NCBI GenBank assembly: GCA_963682055.1
Contig: OY821745.1
Span: 23,495,342 to 23,559,341, forward strand
DNA length: 64,000 bases
Direction of reading: 5' to 3'
Source: Primula veris
Lineage: Eukaryota > Streptophyta > Magnoliopsida > Ericales > Primulaceae
Shown: positions 45,731 to 56,448 of the stretch, piece by piece
Position numbering within the stretch: position 1 is the first letter of the stretch
Layout of the letters: the number at the start of each line of letters is the position of its first letter
Notes under the pieces: model-generated
Told to the model about the DNA's origin: nothing
Seen by the model: the letters and a program-made list of their open reading frames with translations, nothing else
Databases searched by the model: none
Translations under genes and position numbers: made by a program

Positions 45731-46075
45731 ATCGATATTTCTGCCATTTTAGAAATCTAATTTTTAAGATGAATCAAAAAATATTTTTTGCCAACTAGAA
45801 TCAAAATATCAAATAATAATTGCAATATCGTTGCTTTATGTATAGAATTACTGAAAATTCCCCGCTTAGAAATGTTAATTAATTCATAGAAAATATAGTA
45901 TTGATATTTCTCCCATTTGAGAAATCTTCGTTTTTAGAATGAATCAATTGATATTTTTTTTTCCAACAAGAATCAAAGTATCAAATAATAATTGCAAATT
46001 CGTCGTTGCTTTCTGTATGGAGTTACTGGAAATCTCCCACTTAGAAATGTTAATTAACTCATACGGAGTATTAAA
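45731..46075. repeat. ~168 bp tandem duplication
   Basis: Two adjacent diverged copies, 45731 to about 45897 and 45898 to about 46075: TTGATATTTCT(G/C)CCATTT, then GAATCAA(A)GTATCAAATAATA, then CTTAGAAATGTTAATTAA. A third short start is at about 45678. Confidence 0.82.
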
Positions 46076-46541
46076 ATTCGTATATTTGTTTCCTTGTCCA
46101 TGCGACCAAACTAATTGTATGTCATTGATTTTTTTCAGCCTTTGCTCTATAATTTGAAACTAGATTAACTTCCCAAGTTTCAGAAACGTAAGTTTAAACC
46201 TATAATAAACTATCATAGCAATTTACCCCTTTTTATATACTTTCAGTATCAGAATAATAGAGTACAAGAACAAAGATGCATAGATGGCAGTATGTATTTT
46301 AGACCACTAATGAATTTTTACTTCATCAGAGAACTTGATGATTACATTCTCGAGTTAAAGAGAATTACTGTAAGAGGATTTGTTGCGTTTCATATAAGAG
46401 ACTTGTCGTTTTGTTGGTACAAGATCCCGTGTAACGAGAAAATTAACTCAACTCATTAGTTAATAAAACAAAGCTGGTAGTTGCCATTAAGCGCGTGAGC
46501 TGCCACAAACCAGGGCGAAAAATTGCACTTAACACAATTTC

Positions 46542-47283
46542 CTAACATAACAAGAAACAACTTATACATGAGCGGCTTCCTTCGCAACCCAATACATAAC
46601 AAGAAACAACTTATACAAAATGGCCACCACCAGCAATCAAAACAACAACACTCAAGAAGTGGTTGTGGAAGTGAGACCTAATGTCATGGCCTTACAATTT
46701 GGCAGTCAGGCGAACGTATACGAGATAGCCATTTTCTGAAGCCTTCTTTCCCTACTAACCAAATGCCGGTCCCAAAACTCCCAACCCAGGCATTAAATAA
46801 CCCAAACAGTTCAAATAAAGATTCAGTGAAGGCCAAGTTTAATGGGTGGCAAAAGCCTCACCGTGAATGGTGCGATTGGGCTGAGTGCTTACGGCCAATC
46901 CACGAAAGCACCTGGAAAAAAGCATGAATCTTGGAGGCTATAAAACCGATGGCTTTTACAATCTGTCAAGATAAGGACATCATATTGGATATCACCCAGA
47001 AATGGCATGGTGATTCAAAAACATTTATTTTCCAGTGGGGGGAAGCTTCCGTCACCTTGGAGGACGTGTCCTTGGAGGCTTCTTGGTCACTGGAGACTCC
47101 CTATGCACACGCATCTCTCCTGGTATAAATGAGGTTGATGAAAGGATAAAGGCCGCAAGAAAGCTCATTAACCAAACCCCAACCAAGAAATGTACATACA
47201 ACCTTTGGTTGAGACATTTCGCTGAAGAAGGGAACAGTTTTGAAATAGGACTACCCCAGGAAAAAGAATACAAATTTCAATAA
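46542..47283 (+). pseudogene. PMD pseudogene with duplicated leader
   Basis: The ATG at 46620 opens MATTSNQNNNTQEVVVEVRP, then a stop. After shifts come FNGWQKPHREWCDWAECLRP, IHESTWKKA, TQKWHGDSKTFIFQWGEASV and TLEDVSL, then EVDERIKAARKLINQTP to the stop at 47281-47283. The W...W...STW and 'kTFiFqWGEasvTLEDV' motifs place it in the same PMD family as 6629-9156. It is clearly truncated. A 23 bp direct repeat (CATAACAAGAAACAACTTAT...) occurs at 46542 and 46592 in its leader. Confidence 0.75.
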
Positions 47284-49303
47284 AGGGTCTTTACTTGAAA
47301 AGAATATTGTACAACTATCAACGAAAAGGAAGAAAAAAGCTACATTTTTTAATCACAATATATTTATGCTCAGAGCTGTCTCCAGCTGTGGAGCCGACTT
47401 TGGCGGCCATTGTTGAGAATATATAGAGAAAAGTCAATTTTTTTTTTATAATTTAGTAATTTGTTTATATTTTTTGTGAAATTAGTTAACGAATACATTT
47501 ACTACACTTAGCTACCGTACGTTAACAAAAATGTTTCAAACTATCACCATTAACAATTTCAGTAATAAACTTCATTCTTTTTTCATAAGGAGGCCTTTCC
47601 GACCAAATCGTTTTCAAAATCGTGTCACGTGTTATCACGCGATCAAATTAAAAGTTATTATACTGTTTTGCCTTACTTTTCACATTTGGATTAAATGGTG
47701 TAATTTAGTTGTATGTTTATATCTTTTAGCTTTTTGGAGGAAACAAAATGAGTGGTTAAACAAAAATAACATTTAATTTGACTGCGTTATGACATGTGAT
47801 ACGATTTTGAGATCAAATTGGCTGAAAGACCTCTTTCTGAAAACATAACGAAGTTTGAGTACTTAAATTGTTAATGTTGATAGTTTCCTATATTTTTTTA
47901 TTTACATCTAGTGGCTGAGTGTATTAAATGTAATTTTTCCCATAGTACTATTTTAAAATATATAAGAGAATATTATATGTGAGTTTTTTAAGTCGTGTAT
48001 TTAATGACAATATATTACACCTTTTTTTTTAACAAAGAAGAAATCACATATATGAAAAGTATGTACAAGTTGGATTCCGCTGGTTCTTTACAACGACTAG
48101 CTAGATGCCAGGGTTTCAAAGTGTCGAACTTACCTAAAACACCCTATGTTTTCATCAGAAACTTGATATGTCACTAAAAGAATATTACTTCAAACAGAGA
48201 AATCACAGTGTCAATAATCCCTTTTGTTTGTAACCGAATATATTACACCTAAAAAAATGAATTGACTAAAATTGACTAAAAAATGAATTGATTTTATTGT
48301 CAAAACTATTGACTACAGACCATTTTATGTTATTCTTTGTTTCTTATTGTGCCTACCTATTAAGTTAAAACTTAATCTAGCAACAAACTGCAAATATAGT
48401 TTCATTACATAATGCAAAAAATGATTATAGGAGTACACAATAAGATTACCTATTTTATCTGATAAATCACTTATTCGTTATACATATGCAGTCATTGGCA
48501 ACCTTTTACATTCATCTTCATCACTATTTTCACCACTTTCATTCTTTCGATCGTCACTGATACATTGATTGCGATTCATTTGGAAATAACCTGATTGTGC
48601 TCAAGCCTAGGGTCGTTCTCGTTGTTTATATACTGAGTTATAAATTGGTTTGCGAGTCGTGGGCCTTAACAACTGTTAACAAGGGATTGGCATGACTGGC
48701 TTGTAGATTGGTTAGTGTAACGCTCATGCATGATGAGAATACACATTTACTATCATAAAATGTGCAATAATAGATATGGCCCTTTTTCGTTTTCTTATCA
48801 CCTAAGATGGATTACTATTATGGATAACTAGAGAAAGTAATAAAAAAACATATAATTGACTTTAAGTATTTCCTCTTTTTACGTCTCTTACCCTATCAAG
48901 CAATCGAGAAATAAGTAAACTATAATAAAACAAAACAAAAAACAGCAAGAGTGGGAGACATGTTATACTTACACTCATTTTCGACTATTTCGCATCTACA
49001 TGAGAAGTAGTGTTATTTTCACTCCTTTTAAGCTACTCCATATACTACTTGTGAGAGCAGTGATAACGAATATGTTACATGACAAAACTGTAATTTTGTT
49101 CCCCCTTCATTAACAACAAGTGTATAGAGGAGTGTAAGATGAACAAAAATATGACGCATGATAGGCCATGATGGCGCAATTTGTTGAAAACTAAAACACA
49201 TTCCGCAAAACTACAGTTGAAATAGCTATAACACCTGACTATAGTTTTTCAACAGTCTATTTCTACCCGGCTTTCAGAGTTGAAATTTATAAAAGTCTAT
49301 AAA
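47284..49303. other. Non-coding, AT-rich
   Basis: The 47920-47942 end, GTGTATTAAATG...TTTTTCCC, resembles the right terminus of the foldback family; a decayed member may lie at about 47465-47942. 49185-49280 matches 12490-12590 of segment A. No gene. Confidence 0.4.
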
Positions 49304-49600
49304 AGGGCATTAAGAGTTGCAGTTAAACAAGAAGATATGTCAATATAGGTTTTCATAAAGAAAATCCTCACCATCCTGGTTAAGTCTGTACTCTTTCCCC
49401 TCTACTAAGATCTTTAAAGTAGTCTTTAAATCTCGCAATATCAGCAGTTGCATGCATAAGCACCACCCTCAAAAAGTACAAAATATATCGGTGTTAGATC
49501 ATTTAAAACTTATTTAACATAATCACAGTTTTTCCTTGAGTGTTGTTAGTTTAGGTTTGGCAGTACAATACAACTAACAAAAACTCAACTAAGGAACCTA
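49304..49600 (-). repeat. Direct repeat with 50601-50915, carrying an exon-like block
   Basis: Both copies share AAGAGTTGCAG, TCAATATAGGTTTTCATAA, GCATAAGCACCACCCT, TATCGGTGTTAGATCATTTA and AAAAACTCAACTAAGGAACC in order. On the minus strand a block near 49470-49390 reads VVLMHATADIARFKDYFKDL after a GAG/CAG acceptor. The second copy (50770-50690) reads VVLMPETVNIAGYKDYFKDL. I do not recognise the gene family. Confidence 0.7.
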
Positions 49601-50139
49601 AATGTGCATCTTAAAAAAAAATAAAAAAAATCAATGTGGACTAAATCAAGCACAATAAACTAAAAGAAAACAAAGATAATTAAAATTAAAATTAAATTCT
49701 AGCTAACCCATTGTTCCAGAAGCATCATTTTTTATTGTTTATAAAAGACTATATGGTAGCTAGCTATAACCTATATTTGATATATTATAAAAGTCTATAA
49801 AATTGCGAAAAAAGTTGATTTTTTTTTTAAAATTTGGACGAAAATAAGAAAGGGAGCACGGAGGGGACATGAAATAAGGGTAATCTGGACTCACAATAAA
49901 CAAAAAAAGGTTATTAATTTCCTTCACTTCTTCAGTCCAGTTGATCGATTGTTTGTCAAATGACAATTTAAATCTTTTTCTTTTTCTTTTTCATAGAGCA
50001 ACCTCATCACGCTTTACTAAATATAGATTCAAATATACAATGGAAAGGAAGTCTGAAAATTGATCAAGGCAAGCTGTATTTCCATTTCTTCAAATAAGAT
50101 AACGAATTATTATTACTGCAAACAAAGTATAAATTAAAT

Positions 50140-50363
50140 AAATCAAAACTTGAACATGCCATGAGTTGCTTTGTTTTGGACTTCTGTCACCTTAGCATGA
50201 GCTTTAGTTATTTCAACTTTTAATTTTGAAATAATAACTTCACGCTCAGAGTTTGAAAGACTATCACCATCATTAGCAACAACAGCTTCGTGCAACTCAT
50301 CTTCCTAAAGGCAACAAAAGCTTTGCGCACCTCATCTAATGCTCCAGCAACAAAACATACCTA
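50140..50363 (-). pseudogene. Unrecognised coiled-coil-like C-terminal gene fragment
   Basis: After acceptor TTTTAG the minus strand reads VCFVAGALDEVRKAFVAFR. One base out of frame it continues DELHEAVVANDGDSLSNSER, EVIISKLKVEITKAHAKVTE, VQNKATHGMFKF and a stop. The heptad-like spacing of I/L/V suggests a coiled coil. It lies between two copies of a duplicated flank and shares non-coding sequence with segments A and B (49915-50060 resembles 13210-13370), so it may belong to the same ancestral gene as the three-exon fragment. Confidence 0.45.
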
Positions 50364-50600
50364 AAAGCAAAACAAAACAAAATAAAACAAAAAAGGATTT
50401 TTCTTAGCTCAAATTAATACATATGGATTCCTTGGCTCATAACTTTAAACCATGATACCTAACTTCTCATCGTATAAGAATGAATTTGGGTTCCTCCAGC
50501 TAAAATTTATTTTCCAAGCCAGAAAATTAGATACTTCGAATTTCATATGATCAACCAAATAGGCATATATATACATCAACTTATAAGCTATAAAAAAAAT

Positions 50601-50915
50601 CTTTAAGAGTTGCAGCTAAACAAGCACATAAATCAATATAGGTTTTCATAACGGAACTTCTAGGGAGTTAAAGTTATCCTTACCATCCTCATTAAGTCTC
50701 TACTCTACTAAGATCTTTAAAGTAATCTTTATATCCCGCAATATTAACAGTTTCAGGCATAAGCACCACCCTGGAAAAGTACAAAATCTATCGGTGTTAG
50801 ATCATTTAAAACTTATTCAACATAATCGCAATTTTTCCTTCATTATTGTTAGTTTAGATTTTGCAGTACAATACAATTAACAAAAACTCAACTAAGGAAC
50901 CGCAATGTGGACTAA
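50601..50915 (-). repeat. Second copy of the 49304-49600 repeat
   Basis: See 49304-49600. Here the repeat runs into GGACTAAACCAAG (50920-50932), after which the LINE begins. Confidence 0.7.
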
Positions 50916-50932
50916 ACCAAGAACCGCAATGC

Positions 50933-53493
50933 ATGACATTTCAAATGCTCTATCTATTAAGCTCTGGTGGAAGTTCAGAAAAGAAAAATCTTTGTGGTCT
51001 TTATTTATGAAAAGCAAATATTGCAAGAAAACTCATCCTAATCAAGCAAAGAAGGCTATTTATAATACACTTGGAACAATATTCTTGAAAATAGAGAGGT
51101 GGCTGAAAATAATATTATGTGGCTTGTGGGAAAAAGAAATATTAATGTAAATGGATAACTAGAGTGTGAATGGTCCAATCAAATGCTTGAATGTGCAAGA
51201 CAATATTTTACTAAACGATATTAGAGACAATGGTGAATGGAAAAGAGATATTATTAATATTGTTAGGATTATATTTTTGCCCTAGTAACTCTTTGTTGTC
51301 AATTGGTTTGAACAAAATAATCCAAGTTGAATGTTAATAATTAAGATAGTTTTATGTTTACAGGTGAGGTTGCAACCTCAGTTGCAACCACAATTTCAAC
51401 CTGATAATACGTAGGATTCTGTCCAATTCTATCTAACTGCATTAATTAATCTTTAAAGTCTTTTATTTGAATTAAAATATGCAGAATATATTCTCATTTG
51501 TTTAAAAAGATTTACTTTATATATATTGAGATTATAAAGTTGATGAAGAATGGAACTTTCTTAAAAAATATATGGAGATTAGTTTAGGAGATATTGTTCA
51601 TTTTATTGTGAGTTTAGGAGATATTGTTCATTTTATTGTGCAAACTAAATCTCCATTTTTATGCAAAGTATTTATCACAAAATTTAATCTATGTGTTTAC
51701 AAAATCTGTTATGATCCAATTAGATTGAATGTTATATAGAGTTATGGTTTCAAAATATATTAAGATTTTATCTCTAAAAGATATTATTTTATATGTTACT
51801 TTTTAAGAAAATAATAACTCCTATTGTCAAGCAAGTTATTAACATGAAGATAGATCAATCAAATGCAGCAGTATCTCGTGCAAAGATGGGAAGATTGAGA
51901 TCAATTAGAAGATGCCAAATGAATCAACATAATCTTGAAGAAAGAATATGGTTTTACTCTTTAAATAGTAAATAACTTTTCTTGTAAAAAGTGTGTTATA
52001 AATTATATAGAACTCAGCTTTGAGAGAATACATAGTGAGCTTTTAAAACGAAAAATAATGGTCGGATGCCATTGATCTTTTGAGTGATAGTTATAAGGTA
52101 TGAGCAATATAGAGATAGGCAGAAAAATCTAGAGAGAATCTGAGAGTTTTTCATTAAGAATTGAATCCTATATTGTAGGATTTTATAATATCATTAATCT
52201 GGGTGAGTGTCCCGGAGACGTAGGCTAGTTGGGTGAAATCCGTTGTTAAATGTGCGTGTGAATTAGTTCAAGTACATTTAACTTTACAAGTTCTGTCCAT
52301 CATTATACTTAGGTTCCAACTGTGGTTCCAACTGTATTTGAAACCTAACTGCATAACAGCAACTACAAGAGCGGATATGAATTTCAAACATTATCTACCC
52401 TACTAACATACATCATTACTTTGGTGCAAAGTTGAGAGAAAATACCCGTGACAATGATATTATGGTTTGGAAGGAGACTGCTACAAGTGATTTCTCTATC
52501 CAAACAGCATAGAATTTGGTGAGGAGTAAAAGTAATATTAGTTGGGTTCATTCTCTAATCTGGGATAAAATTTTATATCTTAGAGTTTCTTGTTTCATGT
52601 AGAGAGTTATTTTGAAGATAGTGCCTATTGATAAAAAAGTTTCAGAGCTAAGGTATTGAGCTTGTATCTAAATGTGATTGTTGTAATCAAAATGAAGAAG
52701 AACCGGAGTATTTGTTTGGTTATGGTATAATTGCTCATGCAATTTGGGCACACTCTGGCAACAAATTTGGTATTATCTATAGTAATCAATGTATCATGGG
52801 AAGATCCATGAGCTGTTGGTTTCAATCAAACTCTTCTTTAAAGGGTAAATGCATTAAAATAATTCATTCTGTTATAATTTGGTGTATTTGGAAAGCAAGA
52901 TGCTCAAGCAGATATGAATGTGTTAAAATGACAAATGAGATGATTATTCAAACTATCATTACACAACTTTATCAATGCATTAAAAGAGATAAATCTTTTG
53001 GTGACAGTTAAGATATTTTCTCTGAAGCTAGTGAGTTTATTACTCCTACAATAAAGAAGATGACTAAATTGGTTTATTGGTCAAGTCCCCCTAGATCTAA
53101 ACTTGAAATTGATGTTGTTGGTAGCTTCAAAACAGATCAACACTTTTCAGCTATAGGAGGTGTGGTGAGAGATCACAGAGCTAATTTTATAAATGGTTTC
53201 TCTATTATTTGTCATGTGGATTCTATTTTGGAAACTGAAACTCTAACTACTTTGCAAGGAATCTCTTGTACAGAAGAAGATGGATTCATTATTGAAAGTG
53301 ACTCAAAATAATTGGTAAACATTATTTCAAATAAAGAAAAATATCCATGGATTATTTATTCTCAAATAAAGCAAATTAAAAACATTATGTACAAGAAAAT
53401 CATCGAGATCTGTCATACCTTTAGAGAAGGGAATGAAACTGTGGACAATCTGGCAAATAGTGGGCTCGATCTCATATCGGAGGATCTAGAAGA
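50933..53493 (+). mobile_element. 5'-truncated L1-type LINE, interrupted
   Basis: It begins inside the reverse transcriptase region: HDISNALSIKLWWKFRKEKS, SLWSLFMKSKYC. It continues to DNGEWKRDIIN before the solo LTR (51261-52386). Afterwards it reads MVWKETATSDFSIQTA and W...L...IW..., the zinc-binding zf-RVT segment (CDCCNQNEEEPEYLFG). An RNase H domain follows: KLEIDVVGSFKTDQHFSAIG, GVVRDHRANFINGF, IIESDSK, and CHTFREGNETVDNLANSGLD. It is cut again at 53494 by the SIRE element and resumes at 63645. Stops (for example near 53312) and the 5' truncation make it inactive. Truncation within the RT is usual for LINEs. Confidence 0.8.
51261..52386 (+). mobile_element. SIRE-family solo LTR inside the LINE (1126 bp)
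   Basis: Starts TGTTAGGATTATATTTTTGC and ends GAGCGGATATGAATTTCA, matching in order the minus-strand start and end of the complete element's LTR (TGTTATGACC... and ...GCGGATAGGAATTTCA). It shares GGTGAGTGTCCCGGAGACGT and AATGTGCGTGTGAATT with that LTR. It contains two GTTGCAAC words (51369, 51381). Flanks AATAT (51256-51260) and AACAT (52387-52391) are a 5 bp target duplication with one change. It is in the opposite orientation to the complete element and is clearly older. Confidence 0.88.
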
Positions 53494-53498
53494 ATATC
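53494..53498. repeat. Target-site duplication ATATC (left)
   Basis: Paired with 63640-63644. Removing the element and one copy restores the LINE frame across the junction (LEEY followed by PRRLVSIL). Confidence 0.95.
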
Positions 53499-54718
53499 TG
53501 AAATTCCTATCCGCTGTTCTAGTTGCAGTTTTGCAGTTAGGTTCTAAGTGAGGTTGCAACCACAGTTAGAACCCAGTGTATAAATGGACAGAACTGTAAA
53601 AAGTTAAATGTACGTAAATGAAATCACACGCACATTTAACAACGGAGTTCACCTAACTAGGCTACGTCTCCGGGGCACTTACCCAGATTATGATATTATA
53701 AAAAGCTTACAATATAGGACTCAAGTCTTAACGAAAAACACTTAGACTCCCTCTAGGTTTTTCTGCCTATCTCTATATTGCTCCTACTCTATAACTATCA
53801 CTTATAAATCAATGGCATCCCACCATTGTTTTTCTTTTTAAAGCTCACGTGTATTCTCTCTAGAAAATAAGTTCTTTATAATTTAGAACACACACATTTA
53901 CAAGCTAAGTTAACAAGTATATAAGCAAGTAAAAACAATCTTCTATTCTTCAATATCTTTTGATTGTTTTTGACTTTATTGATTGGCTTCAATCTTCCCA
54001 TGCATTGCGTGATACTTCAGCATTGATTGACTCCAATCATCATTGGTTGATACCTGTTTAATAACCAGCTTGATTGAAGGAGTTAGTATTTTCCTATAAC
54101 TAGGAAACATATAAAAAGATCATATCTTGGAAAGATATCTTTTAAGTATTCATGTAAAACATTAACTCCTAATTTTATTCAATCTTTAAACATATCATTC
54201 TGAATTGATAAGGAACAAATATTGAAACATGTGATAAAGATTATTATAAGAATAGAGATATAGAATTATAAATGTAAAGGAAACATAACCAATCTCTTTA
54301 TATCTTTTAAGAAATCTTTCCTTACCACTTTGATATTCTCAATAAACGCATATTAACCTTTTAGAATCATATGAGAACATATCCTGCATGCTATAGAACA
54401 ATTATTAATCAATAAATGACAGCAATGCAGATTTGTAGAACGAGACAGAATTCTGCTTACCAGCAGGTTGGAACTAGTGGTTGCAACTGAGGTTGCAACT
54501 AGTACTTGAAACCTGACACTACTGACTTAGTAGGTTGCAACTGAGGTTGCAACTGGTACTTGAAACCTGTCACTACTGACTTAGTAGGTTGCAACTGAGG
54601 TTGCAACTGGTACTTGAAACCTGTCAATTCTGTCTTAGTTCTTAACAACAGTTAGGATTTATTTAGTGAAAACCAATAGACAATAAACAATATTTAGACC
54701 AGAAATCTGGTCATAACA
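53499..54718 (-). mobile_element. 3' LTR of the SIRE-type element (1220 bp)
   Basis: Plus-strand ends TGAAATTCCTATCC and GGTCATAACA. Contains seven GTTGCAAC octamers: one at 53553 and six in a 54 bp tandem array (54480-54607). Confidence 0.95.
54479..54640. repeat. 54 bp tandem array with paired GTTGCAAC octamers
   Basis: Three units starting at 54480, 54534 and 54588. Each has two GTTGCAAC words 12 bp apart, then GTACTTGAAACCTGTCA and ACTGACTTAGTA. The 5' LTR has a different arrangement (63443-63528, five octamers), so the array is unstable. Confidence 0.9.
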
Positions 54719-54748
54719 ATCTCCCCCTTTGTCATTGGTTTTGACAAA
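54719..54748 (-). promoter_or_regulatory. Polypurine tract with adjoining inverted repeat
   Basis: Read on the minus strand, AAAGGGGGAGAT abuts the 3' LTR start. The preceding bases, TTTGTC...GACAAA, form a small inverted repeat. A near copy of the whole module (CTCCCCCTATTTGTCACAAC, then TTGACAAA) lies at 55097-55125, right after the extra ORF's stop. A third tract, GCTCCCCCTTCAA, is at about 54837-54849. Duplicated PPT-like tracts are a feature I associate with SIRE-type elements. Confidence 0.8.
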
Positions 54749-55125
54749 TCAATTAAGTTTATAAACCACATAAATCCACCTGTAATTTCAATACAACATT
54801 TGTATTGTATCAATACTTTTGATGTATCTGTTTTAGCTCCCCCTTCAAGTTAGAATTGCAGGCATATCATATAAGCACAATTTATATGCACACAGTAGGT
54901 TTTCAGACCTGTTCCAAGTTCAAAGACAATCATACTTCAATAAGATATTTTTCAGAAAGAGGTTGCAGAATTGTTAAAGCCAAACAGGCACAGAATTGTC
55001 TTAATACAGCATAACTGGAAACAGAATAAAGTCTTGAAACTTAAACATTAAACATCAAACTGAAAAACAGAACAGAAGCAAATAAACTTTCTCTTACTCC
55101 CCCTATTTGTCACAACCTTGACAAA

Positions 55126-56448
55126 CTAGTTCCTAGGAATATTTGACTGGGGTGGTCTTTCTCTTAGGGGTCTGTCCCTTATAACCTCTTCATGCTCATC
55201 TTCACTGCTTATAGAGAGACCATCATCACTGTGAGTTGCATCCCCATCACTGTCACCACCATCACTGTCACTATCATCTTCACTTTCTATAAGATTCTCC
55301 AGCAACTTTTTGATTTGATAATCATTAGTATCCAGCTCAGCTCTCCTTTCTGCATTGTAAGACAACTTTTGCTTCAAATACCACCTCACACCCTTCTTCT
55401 TTTCTGAAGGAGCATTAGATGTTTCTTCTTCTTTTTCTTTGCCCTTTTCGCCAGAGATGTCATTGGCATGCCCTTCTTTTAGCAGTTTTGCAGAGATATA
55501 TATAGCAGAGGGACAATCAGTGATTGGTTTATTTAAGATACTTATTGGAGAATTTCTACCCAAAGATGAGACTTGGCCTAGAATTACAGCAGTGATTAGG
55601 CAAGGGAAAGGCAGCAGAATGGATTGGGAAGTAGAGTCACTGAAGTCTCTAATCAGATTTAAAACATGATTACCAAAATTAATTGGCAAAGATGACATGA
55701 TCCTATAGAGAAATATGGCCATGTCCTTACTGACTTTGGATGGCTGCTTAGTGGGATTCCAATTGAATCTAGCTATTTTGTGCAGCACAGATGCACACAA
55801 GGTGAGGGAGGATGTTTTAATGGAGTGACCATCAAACTTATTGTTCTTTCCAGTTAGAATTAAAGCAAGAATTTCTATGTCTTGTTCAGCATTGTCATCT
55901 TCAGTAGGACTAGGGCAACACAGAAAGTCATTGATTAACTTAGGGGTGAAATCTAGAGTCACACCCCTCAAAAACACTCTGCCATAGGCAGGATCACCCT
56001 CAACAAACACATTACTACTTAGATTGGCATAGAATTCCTTAATTACAGCAGGGTAATAAGAATCAGGATAAGAAATAGTTTTATCTAAGCCAACAGCTGA
56101 TAGCAGTTTCTCAACATGTACTTGAATATGAGGATAGCTAACCAGATTAAGTCTTCTTTCACTGTGAATCTCCCTACCAGCAAAAGACCTATACCTCCTA
56201 TACATGGTCCTACTCCAGAACCTAGGATCAGTCTCATGAAACTTAGACTTATAAGAGAAAACAGTTGGAGTTGGATGATCCTCTACAGATTTCCTAGCTC
56301 TTTTCTTAGTGCGCTTTTTCTGAGATGAGGAAGACTCACTTACCTTAGCTTTTGATCCTGGACTGGTTGGAGATTTATTCATGAAATCTCTTAGAGTGCA
56401 ATCATCGTCACTGTCCAGGTTGGGGTTTTTAGAAGAGTGTGAAGACAT
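55126..56448 (-). CDS. Extra ORF in the env-like position (440 aa), putative plant transposon protein domain
   Basis: Starts MSSHSSKNPNLDSDDD with a basic cluster KKRTKKRARK near residue 45 that could be a nuclear localisation signal. The central part (about residues 90-330) contains SAVGLDKTISYPDSYYPAVI, KEFYANLSSNVFVEGD, FLRGVTLDFTPKLINDFLCC, and later LPINFGNHVLNLI. This is the pattern I know as the 'putative plant transposon protein' domain. The C-terminus is highly acidic (SEDDSDSDGGDSDGDATHSD). I see no signal peptide and no clear membrane segment, so the word envelope is positional only; nuclear or virus-like-particle roles are equally possible. It is fully open. The ATG is preceded on the coding strand by GTTGCAACC. 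Confidence 0.85.
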   Translation of the reverse strand: MSSHSSKNPNLDSDDDCTLRDFMNKSPTSPGSKAKVSESSSSQKKRTKKRARKSVEDHPTPTVFSYKSKFHETDPRFWSRTMYRRYRSFAGREIHSERRLNLVSYPHIQVHVEKLLSAVGLDKTISYPDSYYPAVIKEFYANLSSNVFVEGDPAYGRVFLRGVTLDFTPKLINDFLCCPSPTEDDNAEQDIEILALILTGKNNKFDGHSIKTSSLTLCASVLHKIARFNWNPTKQPSKVSKDMAIFLYRIMSSLPINFGNHVLNLIRDFSDSTSQSILLPFPCLITAVILGQVSSLGRNSPISILNKPITDCPSAIYISAKLLKEGHANDISGEKGKEKEEETSNAPSEKKKGVRWYLKQKLSYNAERRAELDTNDYQIKKLLENLIESEDDSDSDGGDSDGDATHSDDGLSISSEDEHEEVIRDRPLRERPPQSNIPRN

